This document shows, piece by piece, positions 48,279 through 57,333 of a DNA stretch of 64,000 nt. The translations under genes were made by a program, and so were the position numbers. Source of the stretch: Pseudomonas benzenivorans (GTDB taxonomy: Bacteria; Pseudomonadota; Gammaproteobacteria; Pseudomonadales; Pseudomonadaceae); NCBI RefSeq assembly GCF_033547155.1, contig NZ_CP137892.1, positions 3,100,001 to 3,164,000 of the forward strand, written 5' to 3'. A model generated the notes under the pieces. It saw only the letters and a program-made list of their open reading frames with translations. It was not told the DNA's origin and did not search any database. Numbering within the stretch: position 1 is the stretch's first letter; every line of letters begins with the position of its first letter.

Positions 48279-48383
48279 GCACCGCGGCCCGGGCGCCGAT
48301 CGAGCGCACCGGGCCGCGCCGCCGGCGCGTCAAACCGGCGTTTTACCCTTCCCGAACCGCCCTTCTCTCCCTGGAGAACCCCC

Positions 48384-48890
48384 ATGTCCCTGTCCATGTA
48401 CCACGCCTCCATTCCGGTCTTCGTCCGCCAGCTGAACAACCTGTCGACCATCCTCGGCCTCGCCGCCACCGACGCCGAGGCGCGCAAGATCGAGCCGAGC
48501 GTGCTGCTCAACGCACGCCTGGCACCCGACATGTTCCCCCTGGTACGCCAGGTGCAAATCGCCTGCGACGGCGCCAAGGCCGGCGTCGCCCTGCTGGCCG
48601 GGGTCGAGGCCCCCAGCCATGCCGACGACGAGACCAGCTTCGCCGAACTGCAGGCGCGCATCGCCAAGACCCTGGCGTTCATCCAGGCCGTGAGCCCCGA
48701 GCAACTCGACGGCAGCGAGGCGCGCACCCTGACCCTCAAGCGCCGCGACAAGGAAACCCGATTCCTGGGCCAGGCCTTCCTCCTCGACCATGTGCTGCCC
48801 AACTTCTATTTCCACTACACCACCGCCTACGCCATCCTGCGCCACAACGGCGTCGCCGTCGGCAAGCGCGACTTCCTCGGCACCCGCTAA
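48384..48890 (+). CDS. DUF1993 protein
   Basis: A 168-residue cytoplasmic protein of the DUF1993 family, a DinB-like four-helix bundle of unknown function. It begins M-S-L-S-M-Y-H-A-S-I-P-V-F and has the G-Q-A-F-L-L-D-H-V-L-P-N-F-Y-F-H-Y helix near residue 130. In P. aeruginosa the same gene follows the MaoC gene. GGAG lies before the ATG. The 105-base gap upstream may hold a promoter. Confidence 0.9.
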   Translation: MSLSMYHASIPVFVRQLNNLSTILGLAATDAEARKIEPSVLLNARLAPDMFPLVRQVQIACDGAKAGVALLAGVEAPSHADDETSFAELQARIAKTLAFIQAVSPEQLDGSEARTLTLKRRDKETRFLGQAFLLDHVLPNFYFHYTTAYAILRHNGVAVGKRDFLGTR

Positions 48891-48993
48891 GCCGCACGGG
48901 CAGGCGACCGGCCCCGGCCGGTCGCCGCCTCCCATGCCCCGATTGCCCGAGCGCACGAGCGCCGCTCGGCGAGAGCTTCGCGCTTGCGCCAAA

Positions 48994-49017
48994 AATTAAT
49001 TAATCTAATAATTAATT
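48994..49017. promoter_or_regulatory. AT-only palindrome before the TetR gene, likely operator
   Basis: A perfect inverted repeat of 9-bp arms, AATTAATTA and TAATTAATT, with a 6-base spacer, ending 23 bases before the TetR start. It is a pure AT island in a GC-rich region and probably binds the TetR protein to repress the regulator and the export operon downstream. Confidence 0.7.
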
Positions 49018-49040
49018 ATCGCGGCAACCCGGAGCCCGCA

Positions 49041-49673
49041 ATGCCCCGCCCCCGCCCACCCGGCCGCCCCAGCGGCGACTCGGCCCTGCAACGCGAACGC
49101 CTGCTCGACGCCGCGGTACAGGCCTTCGCCCACGCCGGCATCGAGGCCAGCAGCCTGCGCGCCATCGCCGCGCAGGCCGGGGTCACCCCGGCGCTGATCA
49201 ACTATTACTTCGGCACCAAGCAGCGCCTGGTCGAGGCCATGGTCGAGGAACGCTTCCTGCCACTCATCCGCGGAGTCGCCGAGGAGCTGCAGCAGGCCGG
49301 CGACGAACCGCACGAGCTGGTCGGGCGCTTCGTCCGCGGCCTGAGCGCGATAGTGGTCGAGCACCCCTGGATTCCACCGTTGTGGGTGCGCGAGATCCTC
49401 TGTGAAGGCGGCCAGCTGCGCGCCCTGCTGATCGGCCGCATCGCCCCGCTGATCCCCCTGCTGCTGGCCCAGCGTTTCGCCGCCGCCCAGGCCCGCGGCG
49501 CCCTCAACCCGGACCTGGACCCACGCCTGCTGGTGGTCTCGCTGATCGGCCTGACCATGCTGCCCTACGCCGCCGCGCCGCTGTGGCGGGGCATCTTCGC
49601 CAATCCACAGATCGGCGACGAGACGTTGGTCGCCCACACCCTGGCCCTGCTCGAACGGGGCATGGAGGTCTGA
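49041..49673 (+). CDS. TetR-family transcriptional regulator
   Basis: A 210-residue repressor with an N-terminal helix-turn-helix (L-L-D-A-A-V-Q-A-F-A, then L-R-A-I-A-A-Q-A-G-V-T-P-A-L-I-N-Y-Y-F-G-T-K). It begins a four-gene operon with a membrane-fusion lipoprotein, an ABC ATPase and an ABC permease, with gene junctions that overlap or almost touch. The palindrome just upstream is its likely operator, so the operon is probably autoregulated and ligand-induced. Confidence 0.92.
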   Translation: MPRPRPPGRPSGDSALQRERLLDAAVQAFAHAGIEASSLRAIAAQAGVTPALINYYFGTKQRLVEAMVEERFLPLIRGVAEELQQAGDEPHELVGRFVRGLSAIVVEHPWIPPLWVREILCEGGQLRALLIGRIAPLIPLLLAQRFAAAQARGALNPDLDPRLLVVSLIGLTMLPYAAAPLWRGIFANPQIGDETLVAHTLALLERGMEV

Positions 49674-49674
49674 G

Positions 49675-50628
49675 ATGCGCCGGATACTGCCTTGCCTGTT
49701 GCTGCTTGCCGTCCTCGCCGGCTGCGAGCCCCCAGGGGATACGACCCTGCTCGGCACCCTGGAATGGGACCGCATCGGCCTGCCCGCCGAGGCCTCGGAA
49801 CCCATCCTGCGCTGGCACGTCGTCGAGGGCGAACGGGTCGAGGCCGGCCAGCTGCTGCTCGAACTCGACCCGCGGCGCCAGGACGCCGACATCGCCCAGG
49901 CCCGTGCCGAGGTGACCCTGGCCGAAGCGCGGCTGCGCGAGCTGAGCAATGGCACGCGGGTGGAGACCCTGGAGGCGGCCCAGGCGACCCTGGCGCGCGA
50001 GCGCGCCACGCAGCTCGAGGCCGAGCGCGGCTTCCAGCGCATCGCCACCCTGCACCGACGCGGCCTGGTCGCCCTCGCCGAACTGGACGCTGCCCGCGCC
50101 GGCCGCGACCAGGCCCGCGCCGCCAGCCGTAACGCCGAGGCCCGGCTGCGCGAGCTGAGCAACGGCACCCGCCCCGAGCAGCTGGAGCAGGCCAGTGCCG
50201 TTCTGCAGGCGGCCCGCGCCCGACTCGCCCGGCTGCGCCTCGACCGCGAGCGCCTGAGCCTGCGTGCGCCCAGTGCCGGGCGGGTCGACGCCCTGCCCTT
50301 CAAGCCCGGCGACCAGCCGCCGCGCGGCGCCGAGCTGGTCAGCCTGCTGGTCGGCGAGGCGCCCTACGCGCGGGTCTACGTGCCCGCCAGCCAACGTGCG
50401 GCCATCGCCCCGGGGGACGCCATGCGGGTGCAGGTCGAAGGCGTCGAGCAGGCCTTCGCCGCCACCGTCAGCAGCATCCGCAGCGAGGCCAGTTTCACCC
50501 CCTACTTCGCCCTCAGCGGCGACGATGCCAGCCGCCTGATGTACCGCGCCGAACTGCGCCTGCAGGGCGCCGCCGCCCGCCGCCTGCCGGCCGGCCTGCC
50601 CCTGCGTGCCGAGCGCCGCCATGACTAG
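49675..50628 (+). CDS. HlyD-family periplasmic adaptor lipoprotein
   Basis: A 317-residue membrane-fusion protein. Lipobox L-A-G-C near residue 16 anchors it in the inner membrane. It has the biotinyl-lipoyl-like strands, then a long coiled-coil hairpin in which A-R-L-R-E-L-S-N-G-T-R occurs twice, and a beta-barrel (V-Y-V-P-A-S-Q-R-A-A-I). It would connect the ABC permease to an outer-membrane factor. It starts one base after the TetR stop. Confidence 0.9.
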   Translation: MRRILPCLLLLAVLAGCEPPGDTTLLGTLEWDRIGLPAEASEPILRWHVVEGERVEAGQLLLELDPRRQDADIAQARAEVTLAEARLRELSNGTRVETLEAAQATLARERATQLEAERGFQRIATLHRRGLVALAELDAARAGRDQARAASRNAEARLRELSNGTRPEQLEQASAVLQAARARLARLRLDRERLSLRAPSAGRVDALPFKPGDQPPRGAELVSLLVGEAPYARVYVPASQRAAIAPGDAMRVQVEGVEQAFAATVSSIRSEASFTPYFALSGDDASRLMYRAELRLQGAAARRLPAGLPLRAERRHD

Positions 50629-51559
50629 CGCCGAGCCGGTGATCCGCTGTCGCGGCCTGAGCAAGCGCTTCGGCGACCTGCTGGCGGTCGACGGCCTCGA
50701 CCTGCAGGTGCGCCGCGCCGAGGTGTTCGGTTTCCTCGGCCCCAACGGCTCGGGCAAGTCCACCACCATCCGCATGCTCTGCGGCCTGCTGCTGCCCAGC
50801 GCCGGGGAGATCGAGGTGCTCGGTTGCCGCATACCCCGCGATGCCGAGGCGCTGAAGCGACGCATCGGCTACATGACCCAGAAGTTCTCGCTGTACGAGG
50901 ATCTCAGCGTGCTGGAGAACCTGCAGTTCCTCGCCTCGGTGCACGGCCTGAGCAGGGCCGCGGCCGGCGCGCGCATCGAGGAGCTGCTCGAGCGCTACTG
51001 GCTGAGCGACCGCCGCCGGCAGCTGGCCGGCACCTTGAGCGGCGGGCAGAAACAGCGCCTGGCCCTGGCCGGCGCCGTGCTGCACAAGCCCGACCTGCTG
51101 TTGCTGGACGAGCCCACCAGCGCCGTCGACCCGCAGTCGCGCCGCGAGTTCTGGGAGTCGCTGTTCGAGCTGGCCGAGGCCGGCACCACCTTGCTGGTGT
51201 CCACCCACTACATGGACGAGGCCGAGCGCTGCACCCGCCTGGGGATTCTCGACGCCGGTCGCCTGGTGGCCGATGGCAGCCCGCGCCAGCTGCTCGAGGC
51301 CCTGCCCGGCCACCCGCTGCTGATCCAGTGCGCCCAGCCGCGCCAGGCCCAGCGCGCCCTGCAGGACTGCCAGGAGGTGCTGGCCATGGCGCAGATCGGC
51401 GCCGCCCTGCGGGTGCTGGTGGCCAGCGCCGAGGCCCGCGCCGCCATCGACCAGCGCCTGCGCGCCGCCCGGATCGAGGCCCAACTGCAGGACTCTCCGG
51501 GCAACCTGGAGGACGTGTTCGTCACCGTCACCCGCCAGCCCCTGCAGGCTCGGCCATGA
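50621..51559 (+). CDS. ABC exporter ATP-binding protein
   Basis: A 312-residue ATPase of the drug/lipid export type. Walker A is G-P-N-G-S-G-K-S, the signature is L-S-G-G-Q-K-Q-R-L, and Walker B is L-L-L-L-D-E-P-T, followed by the H-loop S-T-H-Y. It belongs with the permease that follows. It overlaps the adaptor gene by 8 bases and the permease gene by 4. The start M-T-S-A-E-P was chosen. Confidence 0.93.
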   Translation: MTSAEPVIRCRGLSKRFGDLLAVDGLDLQVRRAEVFGFLGPNGSGKSTTIRMLCGLLLPSAGEIEVLGCRIPRDAEALKRRIGYMTQKFSLYEDLSVLENLQFLASVHGLSRAAAGARIEELLERYWLSDRRRQLAGTLSGGQKQRLALAGAVLHKPDLLLLDEPTSAVDPQSRREFWESLFELAEAGTTLLVSTHYMDEAERCTRLGILDAGRLVADGSPRQLLEALPGHPLLIQCAQPRQAQRALQDCQEVLAMAQIGAALRVLVASAEARAAIDQRLRAARIEAQLQDSPGNLEDVFVTVTRQPLQARP

Positions 51560-52635
51560 ACCTGCGCCGCCTGGCCGCGATCGTCAGCAAGGAGCTGCGC
51601 CAGCTGCGTCGCGACCGTCTGACCTTCGCCATGATCGTCGGCATCCCGCTGCTGCAGCTGGTGCTGTTCGGCTACGCCATCAACATGGACGTGCGCGGCA
51701 TCGACGCCGCCGTGCTGGACCAAGCGGGCAGCGCCCGCGCGCGGGAAGTGGTGGCGGAAATCGGCGCCAGCCAGGTGCTCGACCTGCGCTACCGGCTGAA
51801 CAGCCCGCAGCAGCTGGACACGCTGCTGCGCCAGGGGCGGATCAGCGCCGCCCTGGTGCTGCCGGCGGATTTCGAGGCGCGCCTGCTGCGCCAGGACCGA
51901 CCGCCGCTGCAACTGGTGGTGGACGGCTCGGACCAGAGCGTGCAGGCCTCGGCCCGGCAGCTGGCGATGTACGCGCCACCGGGCTGGGACAAGCGCCCGG
52001 CGGTGGAGCTGGTCAACCTCTACAACCCCGAGCGCCGCGCCGCGCTGAACACCGTGCCGGGCCTGATCGGGGTGATCCTGACCATGACCCTGGTGATGTT
52101 CACCGCCATCGCCCTGGTGCGCGAGCGCGAGCGCGGCAACCTGGAGATGCTGATCGCCACGCCGCTGTCGCCCTGGGAACTGACCCTGGGCAAGGTGCTG
52201 CCCTTCGTCGGCATCGGCCTGATCCAGGTGACGGTGATCCTGCTGGTCGGCGGCCTGCTGTTCGCGGTGCCGGTGCGTGGCGCGCTGCTGGAGCTGTATG
52301 GCGCGGCGCTGCTGTTCATCGTCGCCAGCCTGGCCCTCGGGGTGTTTCTCTCGACCCTGGCGCGCACCCAGTTCCAGGCCATGCAGATGGCTTTCTTCAC
52401 CTTCCTGCCGCAGATCCTGCTGTCAGGTTTCATGTTCCCCTTCGCCGGCATGCCCAGGGCGGCACAGTGGTTCGCCGAGCTGCTGCCGCTGACCCACTTC
52501 CTGCGCCTGGCCCGCGGCATCATGCTGCGCAGCGCCGGGCTCCTGGAGTTGTGGACGGAGATGCTGGCGCTGCTGCTGTTCACCCTGCTGATGCTGAGCG
52601 TGGCGGTGCTGCGGGTGAACAAGCGCCTGGATTAG
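51556..52635 (+). CDS. ABC-2 type exporter permease
   Basis: A 359-residue permease of the YhhJ/YbhS type. It has one N-terminal membrane helix (about 22-42), a large periplasmic domain, and five C-terminal helices with the ABC-2 motif F-T-A-I-A-L-V-R-E-R-E-R-G-N-L-E. It completes a TetR-HlyD-ATPase-permease operon, probably for export of a toxic or lipophilic compound. The substrate is unknown. Confidence 0.92.
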   Translation: MNLRRLAAIVSKELRQLRRDRLTFAMIVGIPLLQLVLFGYAINMDVRGIDAAVLDQAGSARAREVVAEIGASQVLDLRYRLNSPQQLDTLLRQGRISAALVLPADFEARLLRQDRPPLQLVVDGSDQSVQASARQLAMYAPPGWDKRPAVELVNLYNPERRAALNTVPGLIGVILTMTLVMFTAIALVRERERGNLEMLIATPLSPWELTLGKVLPFVGIGLIQVTVILLVGGLLFAVPVRGALLELYGAALLFIVASLALGVFLSTLARTQFQAMQMAFFTFLPQILLSGFMFPFAGMPRAAQWFAELLPLTHFLRLARGIMLRSAGLLELWTEMLALLLFTLLMLSVAVLRVNKRLD

Positions 52636-52667
52636 CGCCTGGCCCAGGCGGCGACTTTTTCAGGCAC

Positions 52668-52693
52668 AAAAAAAGGGCGACTGATGGTCGCCC
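52668..52693 (-). terminator. Rho-independent terminator after ccoM
   Basis: A perfect 7-bp stem (GGGCGAC / GTCGCCC) with a TGATG loop. On the minus strand seven T follow. It serves the minus-strand ccoM and lies 33 bases after the convergent permease stop. Confidence 0.88.
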
Positions 52694-52725
52694 GAATTGC
52701 CTTGCGTGCCTGTAGAGCCCAAACG

Positions 52726-52842
52726 CTAGCCTTGCTTGCGCTTGTGCGAATCCTTCCAGATGAAATATCCGACGCCCGCGAAGAAGGCCAGCATCAGGCC
52801 GACGGTGCCGACTCCGGCGAGAACTACCACATCGATGAACAT
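52726..52842 (-). CDS. ccoM: cbb3-type cytochrome oxidase subunit CcoM
   Basis: A 38-residue single-span membrane peptide (V-V-V-L-A-G-V-G-T-V-G-L-M-L-A-F-F) ending in F-I-W-K-D-S-H-K-R-K. Length, hydrophobic pattern and the I-W-K-D tail agree with CcoM, the small subunit found in the cbb3 oxidase of P. stutzeri. A strong AGGAGG lies 6 bases before the ATG. Two ANR-type boxes upstream support low-oxygen control, as expected of a cbb3 part. It is not near the cco operon. Confidence 0.75.
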   Translation of the reverse strand: MFIDVVVLAGVGTVGLMLAFFAGVGYFIWKDSHKRKQG

Positions 52843-52879
52843 GCTGGCCTCCTGCGTTGACCTTGGCGGGGATGGCTGC

Positions 52880-52885
52880 AAGGTA
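52880..52885 (-). promoter_or_regulatory. Candidate -10 element of the ccoM promoter
   Basis: TACCTT on the minus strand, preceded by TG. It lies 31 bases from the centre of the nearer ANR box, the spacing of a class II FNR/ANR-activated promoter (box centred near -41.5). Confidence 0.5.
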
Positions 52886-52906
52886 GCAGGGGCGGCGGCG
52901 CACTTA

Positions 52907-52920
52907 TTGACCCAGATCAA
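52907..52920 (-). promoter_or_regulatory. ANR box proximal to ccoM
   Basis: TTGATCTGGGTCAA on the minus strand matches the ANR/FNR consensus TTGAT-N4-ATCAA with one mismatch. It is centred about 71 bases before the ccoM start. Confidence 0.8.
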
Positions 52921-52957
52921 GGCCAGGCGGAGGGGCGTAGACAGGCAGGAAGATAAA

Positions 52958-52971
52958 CTGATCCAGATCAA
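52958..52971 (-). promoter_or_regulatory. Second ANR box upstream of ccoM
   Basis: TTGATCTGGATCAG on the minus strand, one mismatch from TTGAT-N4-ATCAA, about 51 bases (five helical turns) upstream of the first box. Confidence 0.7.
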
Positions 52972-52995
52972 TGGAATCGGCGCTGGCGAGGCGCC

Positions 52996-53157
52996 TCAGC
53001 GCTTCTTCGACTTGCCCCGGGTCTTCTTCTTGCCTTTGGTCAGGGGCAGCACCTGCTCGAACTTCTCGCGCATCTCGTTGAGCCGCTTGTCGTTGAGGTC
53101 GTGGATGCGTTTGTCGCGCTCGGCGCCGAAATCGATCAGTTTTTCGTCATTGCTCAT
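52996..53157 (-). CDS. Small conserved basic protein
   Basis: A 53-residue protein with no signal peptide or membrane segment. An acidic N-terminus (S-N-D-E-K-L-I-D-F-G-A-E-R) leads into a helical middle and a Lys/Arg-rich tail that could bind nucleic acid. It overlaps the alkB gene by 4 bases (ATGA), so it is translated with it. I know of no assigned function. Confidence 0.75.
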   Translation of the reverse strand: MSNDEKLIDFGAERDKRIHDLNDKRLNEMREKFEQVLPLTKGKKKTRGKSKKR

Positions 53158-53756
53158 GGGGTCGACCGGATTAAGCGAAAGGTCAGGTTCAGGCGCGGCG
53201 CACAGGGGCGGCGCGTCTTCGCCACTTGATGTTGCCAATAATGCTGCGTCGGGCCGGCCATGACCAGCAGCGAACCATGCTCGAGCAGCAGCGAGTGCTC
53301 GATACGGCTCTGCCCCTTGCGGCGCAGGTCGAAGCGCCGGGTGCCGCCCAGGTTGAGCGAGGCGATCAGCGGATCGGCACCCAGCTCGACCTCGTCGTCG
53401 CTGTGCCAGCCCATGGCGTCGCTGCCGTCGCGGTAGTAGTTGAGCAACGCGCCATTGAGCCGCTGCCCCACTGCGGCCTCCAGGCGTTGGCGGATCTGCG
53501 CCAGCAGCGGTGTCCAGGGCCGCGGTCGATGGATCAGGCCGGAATAGCGGTAGGTGGCCTCCTCGTCGCCGTACCAGGCCACCAGCCGCGGCACCGGCCA
53601 CTCGCGACCGTACAGGCGTACCCGGGGTTGCTGCCAGGGCGTCTCGGCCAGCAACTGGCTCAGCCAGCGGTCGGCCGCGGCCGGCTCGAGCCAGCCGGCC
53701 CGGTAGTCCAGCCGGGCATCGGGCAGTTGCGGGAGGCTGTCGGGGAAAAGGTCCAC
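53154..53756 (-). CDS. alkB: AlkB-family alpha-ketoglutarate-dependent dioxygenase
   Basis: A 200-residue Fe(II)/2-oxoglutarate dioxygenase that would demethylate alkylated nucleic acid bases. The metal site is H-S-D-D (H-x-D) plus a distal His in P-T-Q-H-Y-W-Q-H, and the 2-oxoglutarate Arg lies in R-L-N-L-T-F-R. The length fits the ALKBH2/3-like group. It overlaps the following small gene and lies 42 bases after the 98-residue gene. Confidence 0.9.
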   Translation of the reverse strand: MDLFPDSLPQLPDARLDYRAGWLEPAAADRWLSQLLAETPWQQPRVRLYGREWPVPRLVAWYGDEEATYRYSGLIHRPRPWTPLLAQIRQRLEAAVGQRLNGALLNYYRDGSDAMGWHSDDEVELGADPLIASLNLGGTRRFDLRRKGQSRIEHSLLLEHGSLLVMAGPTQHYWQHQVAKTRRPCAPRLNLTFRLIRSTP

Positions 53757-53798
53757 GGATAACTCGACGCAGCGGGGTTCGACTCGATTGTCCGCCGT

Positions 53799-54095
53799 TC
53801 AGACTTGCACATCCACCCATAGGCCCTGGCGCGGCAGCTCTTCGCCGGACTCGTCGGCGGGCTCGTCCAACTCCCCCTCGGCCAGCTGCTCGGGGGTATA
53901 GCCGCGGCGCTGGCGCCGGCGCTGCTCCTCGCGCAGCAGCTCCTCGGCCTCCTGCGGGTGGCGCTTGTCCAGGCTCAGGGCGCTTTCCTTGGCGCTCTCC
54001 TGCGCCGGAGTCACCGGCGGCACCTCGGGCCTGGGCTTGATCGCGTCCTGCTGCACGGTGACCGGCGCCAGGCTATGGGGGATGGGGGGTAGCAC
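53799..54095 (-). CDS. Conserved hypothetical protein, Glu/Arg-rich
   Basis: A 98-residue protein. The N-terminus is Pro-rich (M-L-P-P-I-P-H-S-L-A-P-V-T-V), the middle is a charged helix (E-E-L-L-R-E-E-Q-R-R-R-Q-R-R), and the tail ends in G-L-W-V-D-V-Q-V. It has no signal peptide or catalytic motif. It precedes alkB on the same strand and is divergent from rapA. Confidence 0.75.
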   Translation of the reverse strand: MLPPIPHSLAPVTVQQDAIKPRPEVPPVTPAQESAKESALSLDKRHPQEAEELLREEQRRRQRRGYTPEQLAEGELDEPADESGEELPRQGLWVDVQV

Positions 54096-54270
54096 GTTAT
54101 GACGCCCTCCTTTGGTCAGGCTGTCGGCCGCCGCAGCGCCGACTTGAGAGCCGCCTAACTACACTTTCGACTCGGGTAACCGCGTTAAGTGCCCGGGACA
54201 CCGCATTGCGCCTTTGGCCTGGGCCCGACGTTCCGTTACCATAGCCGGCTTTTTCACGCGGGAGACAGGC

Positions 54271-57114
54271 ATGGCGCAATACGAACCGGGGCAACGCTGG
54301 ATCAGTGACAGCGAAGCGGAATTGGGCTTGGGCACCATCCTCATGCAGGACGGCCGCATGCTCACCGTGCTCTACCCGGCCACCGGCGAAACCCGCCAGT
54401 ATGCTGCGCGCAATGCCCCGCTGACCCGCGTGCGCTTCGCCCCGGGCGACGAGATCACCCATTTCGAGGGCTGGAAGCTGACCGTGCAGGAGGTCGAGGA
54501 CATCGACGGCCTGCTGGTCTACCACGGCCTCAACGGCTCGCACGAGAGCATCAGCCTGCCGGAAACCCAGCTGTCGAACTTCATCCAGTTCCGCCTGGCC
54601 AGCGACCGCCTGTTCGCCGGCCAGATCGATCCGCTGCCCTGGTTCGCCCTGCGCTACCGCACCCTGGAGTTCACCAGCAAGCAGCTACAGTCGCCGCTCT
54701 GGGGCCTGGGCGGCGCCCGCGCGCAACCCATCGCCCACCAGCTGCACATCGCCCGCGAAGTGGCCGATCGCATCGCCCCGCGGGTGCTGCTGGCCGACGA
54801 AGTGGGCCTGGGCAAGACCATCGAGGCCGGCCTGGTGATCCATCGCCAGCTGCTCACCGGCCGCGCCAGCCGGGTGCTGATCCTGGTACCGGAGAACCTC
54901 CAGCACCAGTGGCTGGTGGAGATGCGCCGGCGCTTCAACCTCGAGGTGGCGCTGTTCGACGCCGAGCGTTTCATCGAGAGCGACGCCAGCAACCCCTTCG
55001 AGGACGCCCAGCTGGCCCTGGTGGCCCTGGAATGGCTGCGCGAGGACGAGCGCGCCCAGGATGCCCTGTTCGCCGCCGGCTGGGACCTGCTGGTGGTCGA
55101 CGAGGCCCACCATCTGGTCTGGCATCCGGAACACGCCAGCCCGGAATACGTCCTGGTCGAACAACTGGCCGGCGTCATTCCCGGCGTACTGCTGCTCACC
55201 GCCACCCCGGAGCAACTGGGCCAGGACAGCCACTTCGCCCGCCTGCGCCTGCTCGACCCACACCGTTTCCATGACCTCGAGGCCTTCCGCGCCGAGAGCG
55301 CGCACTACCGCCCGGTCGCCGAAGCGGTACAGGAGCTGCTGGACCAGGGCCAGCTGTCGACCCGCGCCCACCGCACCATCCACGACTTCCTCGGCCAGGA
55401 GGGCGAAGGCCTGCTGGCCGCGGTCAATGCCGGCGACCAGGACGCCGCCGCGCGGCTGGTGCGCGAGCTGCTCGACCGCCATGGCACCGGCCGCCTGCTG
55501 TTCCGCAACACCCGCGCCGCGGTGCAGGGCTTCCCGGAGCGCGAACTGCACCCCTACCCGCTGCCCAATCCGGACGAGTACATGGAGCTGCCGATCGGCG
55601 AACATCCGGACCTCTACCCGGAGGTCAGCTACCAGGCCCAGAGCGAGCTCGACGACGAACAGCGCTGGTGGCGCTTCGACCCGCGGGTCGAGTGGCTGAT
55701 CGACACCCTGAAGATGCTCAAGAAGTTCAAGGTGCTGGTGATCTGCGCCCACGCCGAGACCGCCATGGACCTGGAAGACGCCCTGCGCGTGCGCAAGGGC
55801 ATCCCCGCCACGGTGTTCCACGAGGGCATGAGCATCCTCGAGCGCGACCGCGCCGCGGCCTATTTCGCCGACGAGGAGTTCGGCGCCCAGGTGCTGATCT
55901 GCTCGGAAATCGGCAGCGAAGGCCGCAACTTCCAGTTCGCCCACCACCTGGTGCTGTTCGACCTGCCGGCCCACCCGGACCTGCTCGAGCAGCGCATCGG
56001 CCGCCTCGACCGCATCGGCCAGAAGCACCGCATCCAGCTGCACGTGCCCTACCTGGAGAACAGCCCCCAGGAACGCCTGTTCCAGTGGTACCACCAGGGG
56101 CTCAACGCCTTCCTCGCCACCTGCCCCACCGGCAACGCCCTGCAGCAGCAGTTCGGCACGCGCCTGCTGCCGCTGCTCGAAGGCGGCGACGACGACCAGT
56201 GGCAACAGCTGGTGGACGAGGCCCGTGCCGAGCGCGAGCGCCTGGAGGGCGAGCTGCACGCCGGTCGCGACCGTCTGCTGGAGCTCAACTCCGGCGGTGC
56301 CGGCGAGGGCGAGGCCCTGGTGGAGGCGATCCTCGAGCAGGACGACCAGTTCGCCCTGCCGATCTACATGGAAGCGCTGTTCGACGCCTTCGGCATCGAC
56401 AGCGAGGACCACTCGGAGAACGCCCTGATCCTGCGCCCCAGCGAGAAGATGCTGGACGCCAGCTTCCCCCTGGGCAGCGACGAGGGGGTGACCATCACCT
56501 ACGACCGCAACCAGGCGCTGGCGCGCGAGGACATGCAGTTCCTCACCTGGGAACACCCCATGGTGCAGGGCGGCATGGACCTGGTGCGTTCCGGCTCCAT
56601 GGGCAACACCGGGGTGGCGCTGATCAAGAACAAGGCGCTCAAGCCCGGCACCGTGCTGCTGGAGTTGCTCTACGTCAGCGAAGTGGTGGCGCCGCGCAAC
56701 CTGCAGCTGGGCCGCTACCTGCCGCCGGCGGCACTGCGCTGCCTGCTCGACGCCAACGGCAACGACCTGGCCGGCAAGGTCGCCTTCGAGACCCTCAACG
56801 ACCAGCTGGAAAGCGTGCCGCGGGCCAGCGCCAACAAGTTCGTCCAGGCCCAGCGCGATGCCCTGACCCCGCTGATCAACGGCGGCGATGACAAGATCGC
56901 CCCGCGTCACGCCGAGCGGGTCGCCGAAGCCAAGCGCCGCCTGGCCGCCGAGGTCGACGAGGAACTGGCCCGCCTGACCGCCCTGCAGGCGGTCAATCCG
57001 AGCGTGCGCGACAGCGAGCTGCAGGCCCTGCGCCAGCAACGCGAGCAGGGCCTGGCCATGCTCGACAAGGCCGCCCTGCGCCTGGAGGCGATCCGCGTAC
57101 TGGTGGCCGGATAA
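54271..57114 (+). CDS. rapA: RNA polymerase-associated helicase RapA
   Basis: RapA (HepA) is a Swi2/Snf2 ATPase that recycles RNA polymerase. The 947-residue protein has the N-terminal Tudor-like domains (Y-E-P-G-Q-R-W-I-S), Walker [16 protein letters not shown], the second RecA lobe ([11 protein letters not shown], then [11 protein letters not shown]), and the C-terminal Spacer and RapA_C parts. GGGAGA precedes the ATG. It is followed by a strong hairpin. Confidence 0.95.
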   Translation: MAQYEPGQRWISDSEAELGLGTILMQDGRMLTVLYPATGETRQYAARNAPLTRVRFAPGDEITHFEGWKLTVQEVEDIDGLLVYHGLNGSHESISLPETQLSNFIQFRLASDRLFAGQIDPLPWFALRYRTLEFTSKQLQSPLWGLGGARAQPIAHQLHIAREVADRIAPRVLLADEVGLGKTIEAGLVIHRQLLTGRASRVLILVPENLQHQWLVEMRRRFNLEVALFDAERFIESDASNPFEDAQLALVALEWLREDERAQDALFAAGWDLLVVDEAHHLVWHPEHASPEYVLVEQLAGVIPGVLLLTATPEQLGQDSHFARLRLLDPHRFHDLEAFRAESAHYRPVAEAVQELLDQGQLSTRAHRTIHDFLGQEGEGLLAAVNAGDQDAAARLVRELLDRHGTGRLLFRNTRAAVQGFPERELHPYPLPNPDEYMELPIGEHPDLYPEVSYQAQSELDDEQRWWRFDPRVEWLIDTLKMLKKFKVLVICAHAETAMDLEDALRVRKGIPATVFHEGMSILERDRAAAYFADEEFGAQVLICSEIGSEGRNFQFAHHLVLFDLPAHPDLLEQRIGRLDRIGQKHRIQLHVPYLENSPQERLFQWYHQGLNAFLATCPTGNALQQQFGTRLLPLLEGGDDDQWQQLVDEARAERERLEGELHAGRDRLLELNSGGAGEGEALVEAILEQDDQFALPIYMEALFDAFGIDSEDHSENALILRPSEKMLDASFPLGSDEGVTITYDRNQALAREDMQFLTWEHPMVQGGMDLVRSGSMGNTGVALIKNKALKPGTVLLELLYVSEVVAPRNLQLGRYLPPAALRCLLDANGNDLAGKVAFETLNDQLESVPRASANKFVQAQRDALTPLINGGDDKIAPRHAERVAEAKRRLAAEVDEELARLTALQAVNPSVRDSELQALRQQREQGLAMLDKAALRLEAIRVLVAG

Positions 57115-57131
57115 GCACGGCAACGGCTGCA

Positions 57132-57165
57132 AACCACAAGGCCCGCAGACGCGGGCCTTGTGGTT
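57132..57165 (+). terminator. Long hairpin after rapA
   Basis: A perfect 15-bp stem (57132-57146 / 57151-57165) with an AGAC loop, 17 bases after the rapA stop. No T-run follows, so it may act as a mixed or Rho-assisted terminator. Confidence 0.7.
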
Positions 57166-57333
57166 AACCGAAGCCGACAGGGGGCGCGGGCCGCACTTGG
57201 AGCCAATGGCAATAAGGGTCATTGCCAAAAACTCACCACTACGACGCCATTACCGCTCGTCGGACAGACTCCCTCACTATACTGACGGCATATCGCGATC
57301 ACCTCGTCGATTGGACAAGGGAGAGTGCCGGCT

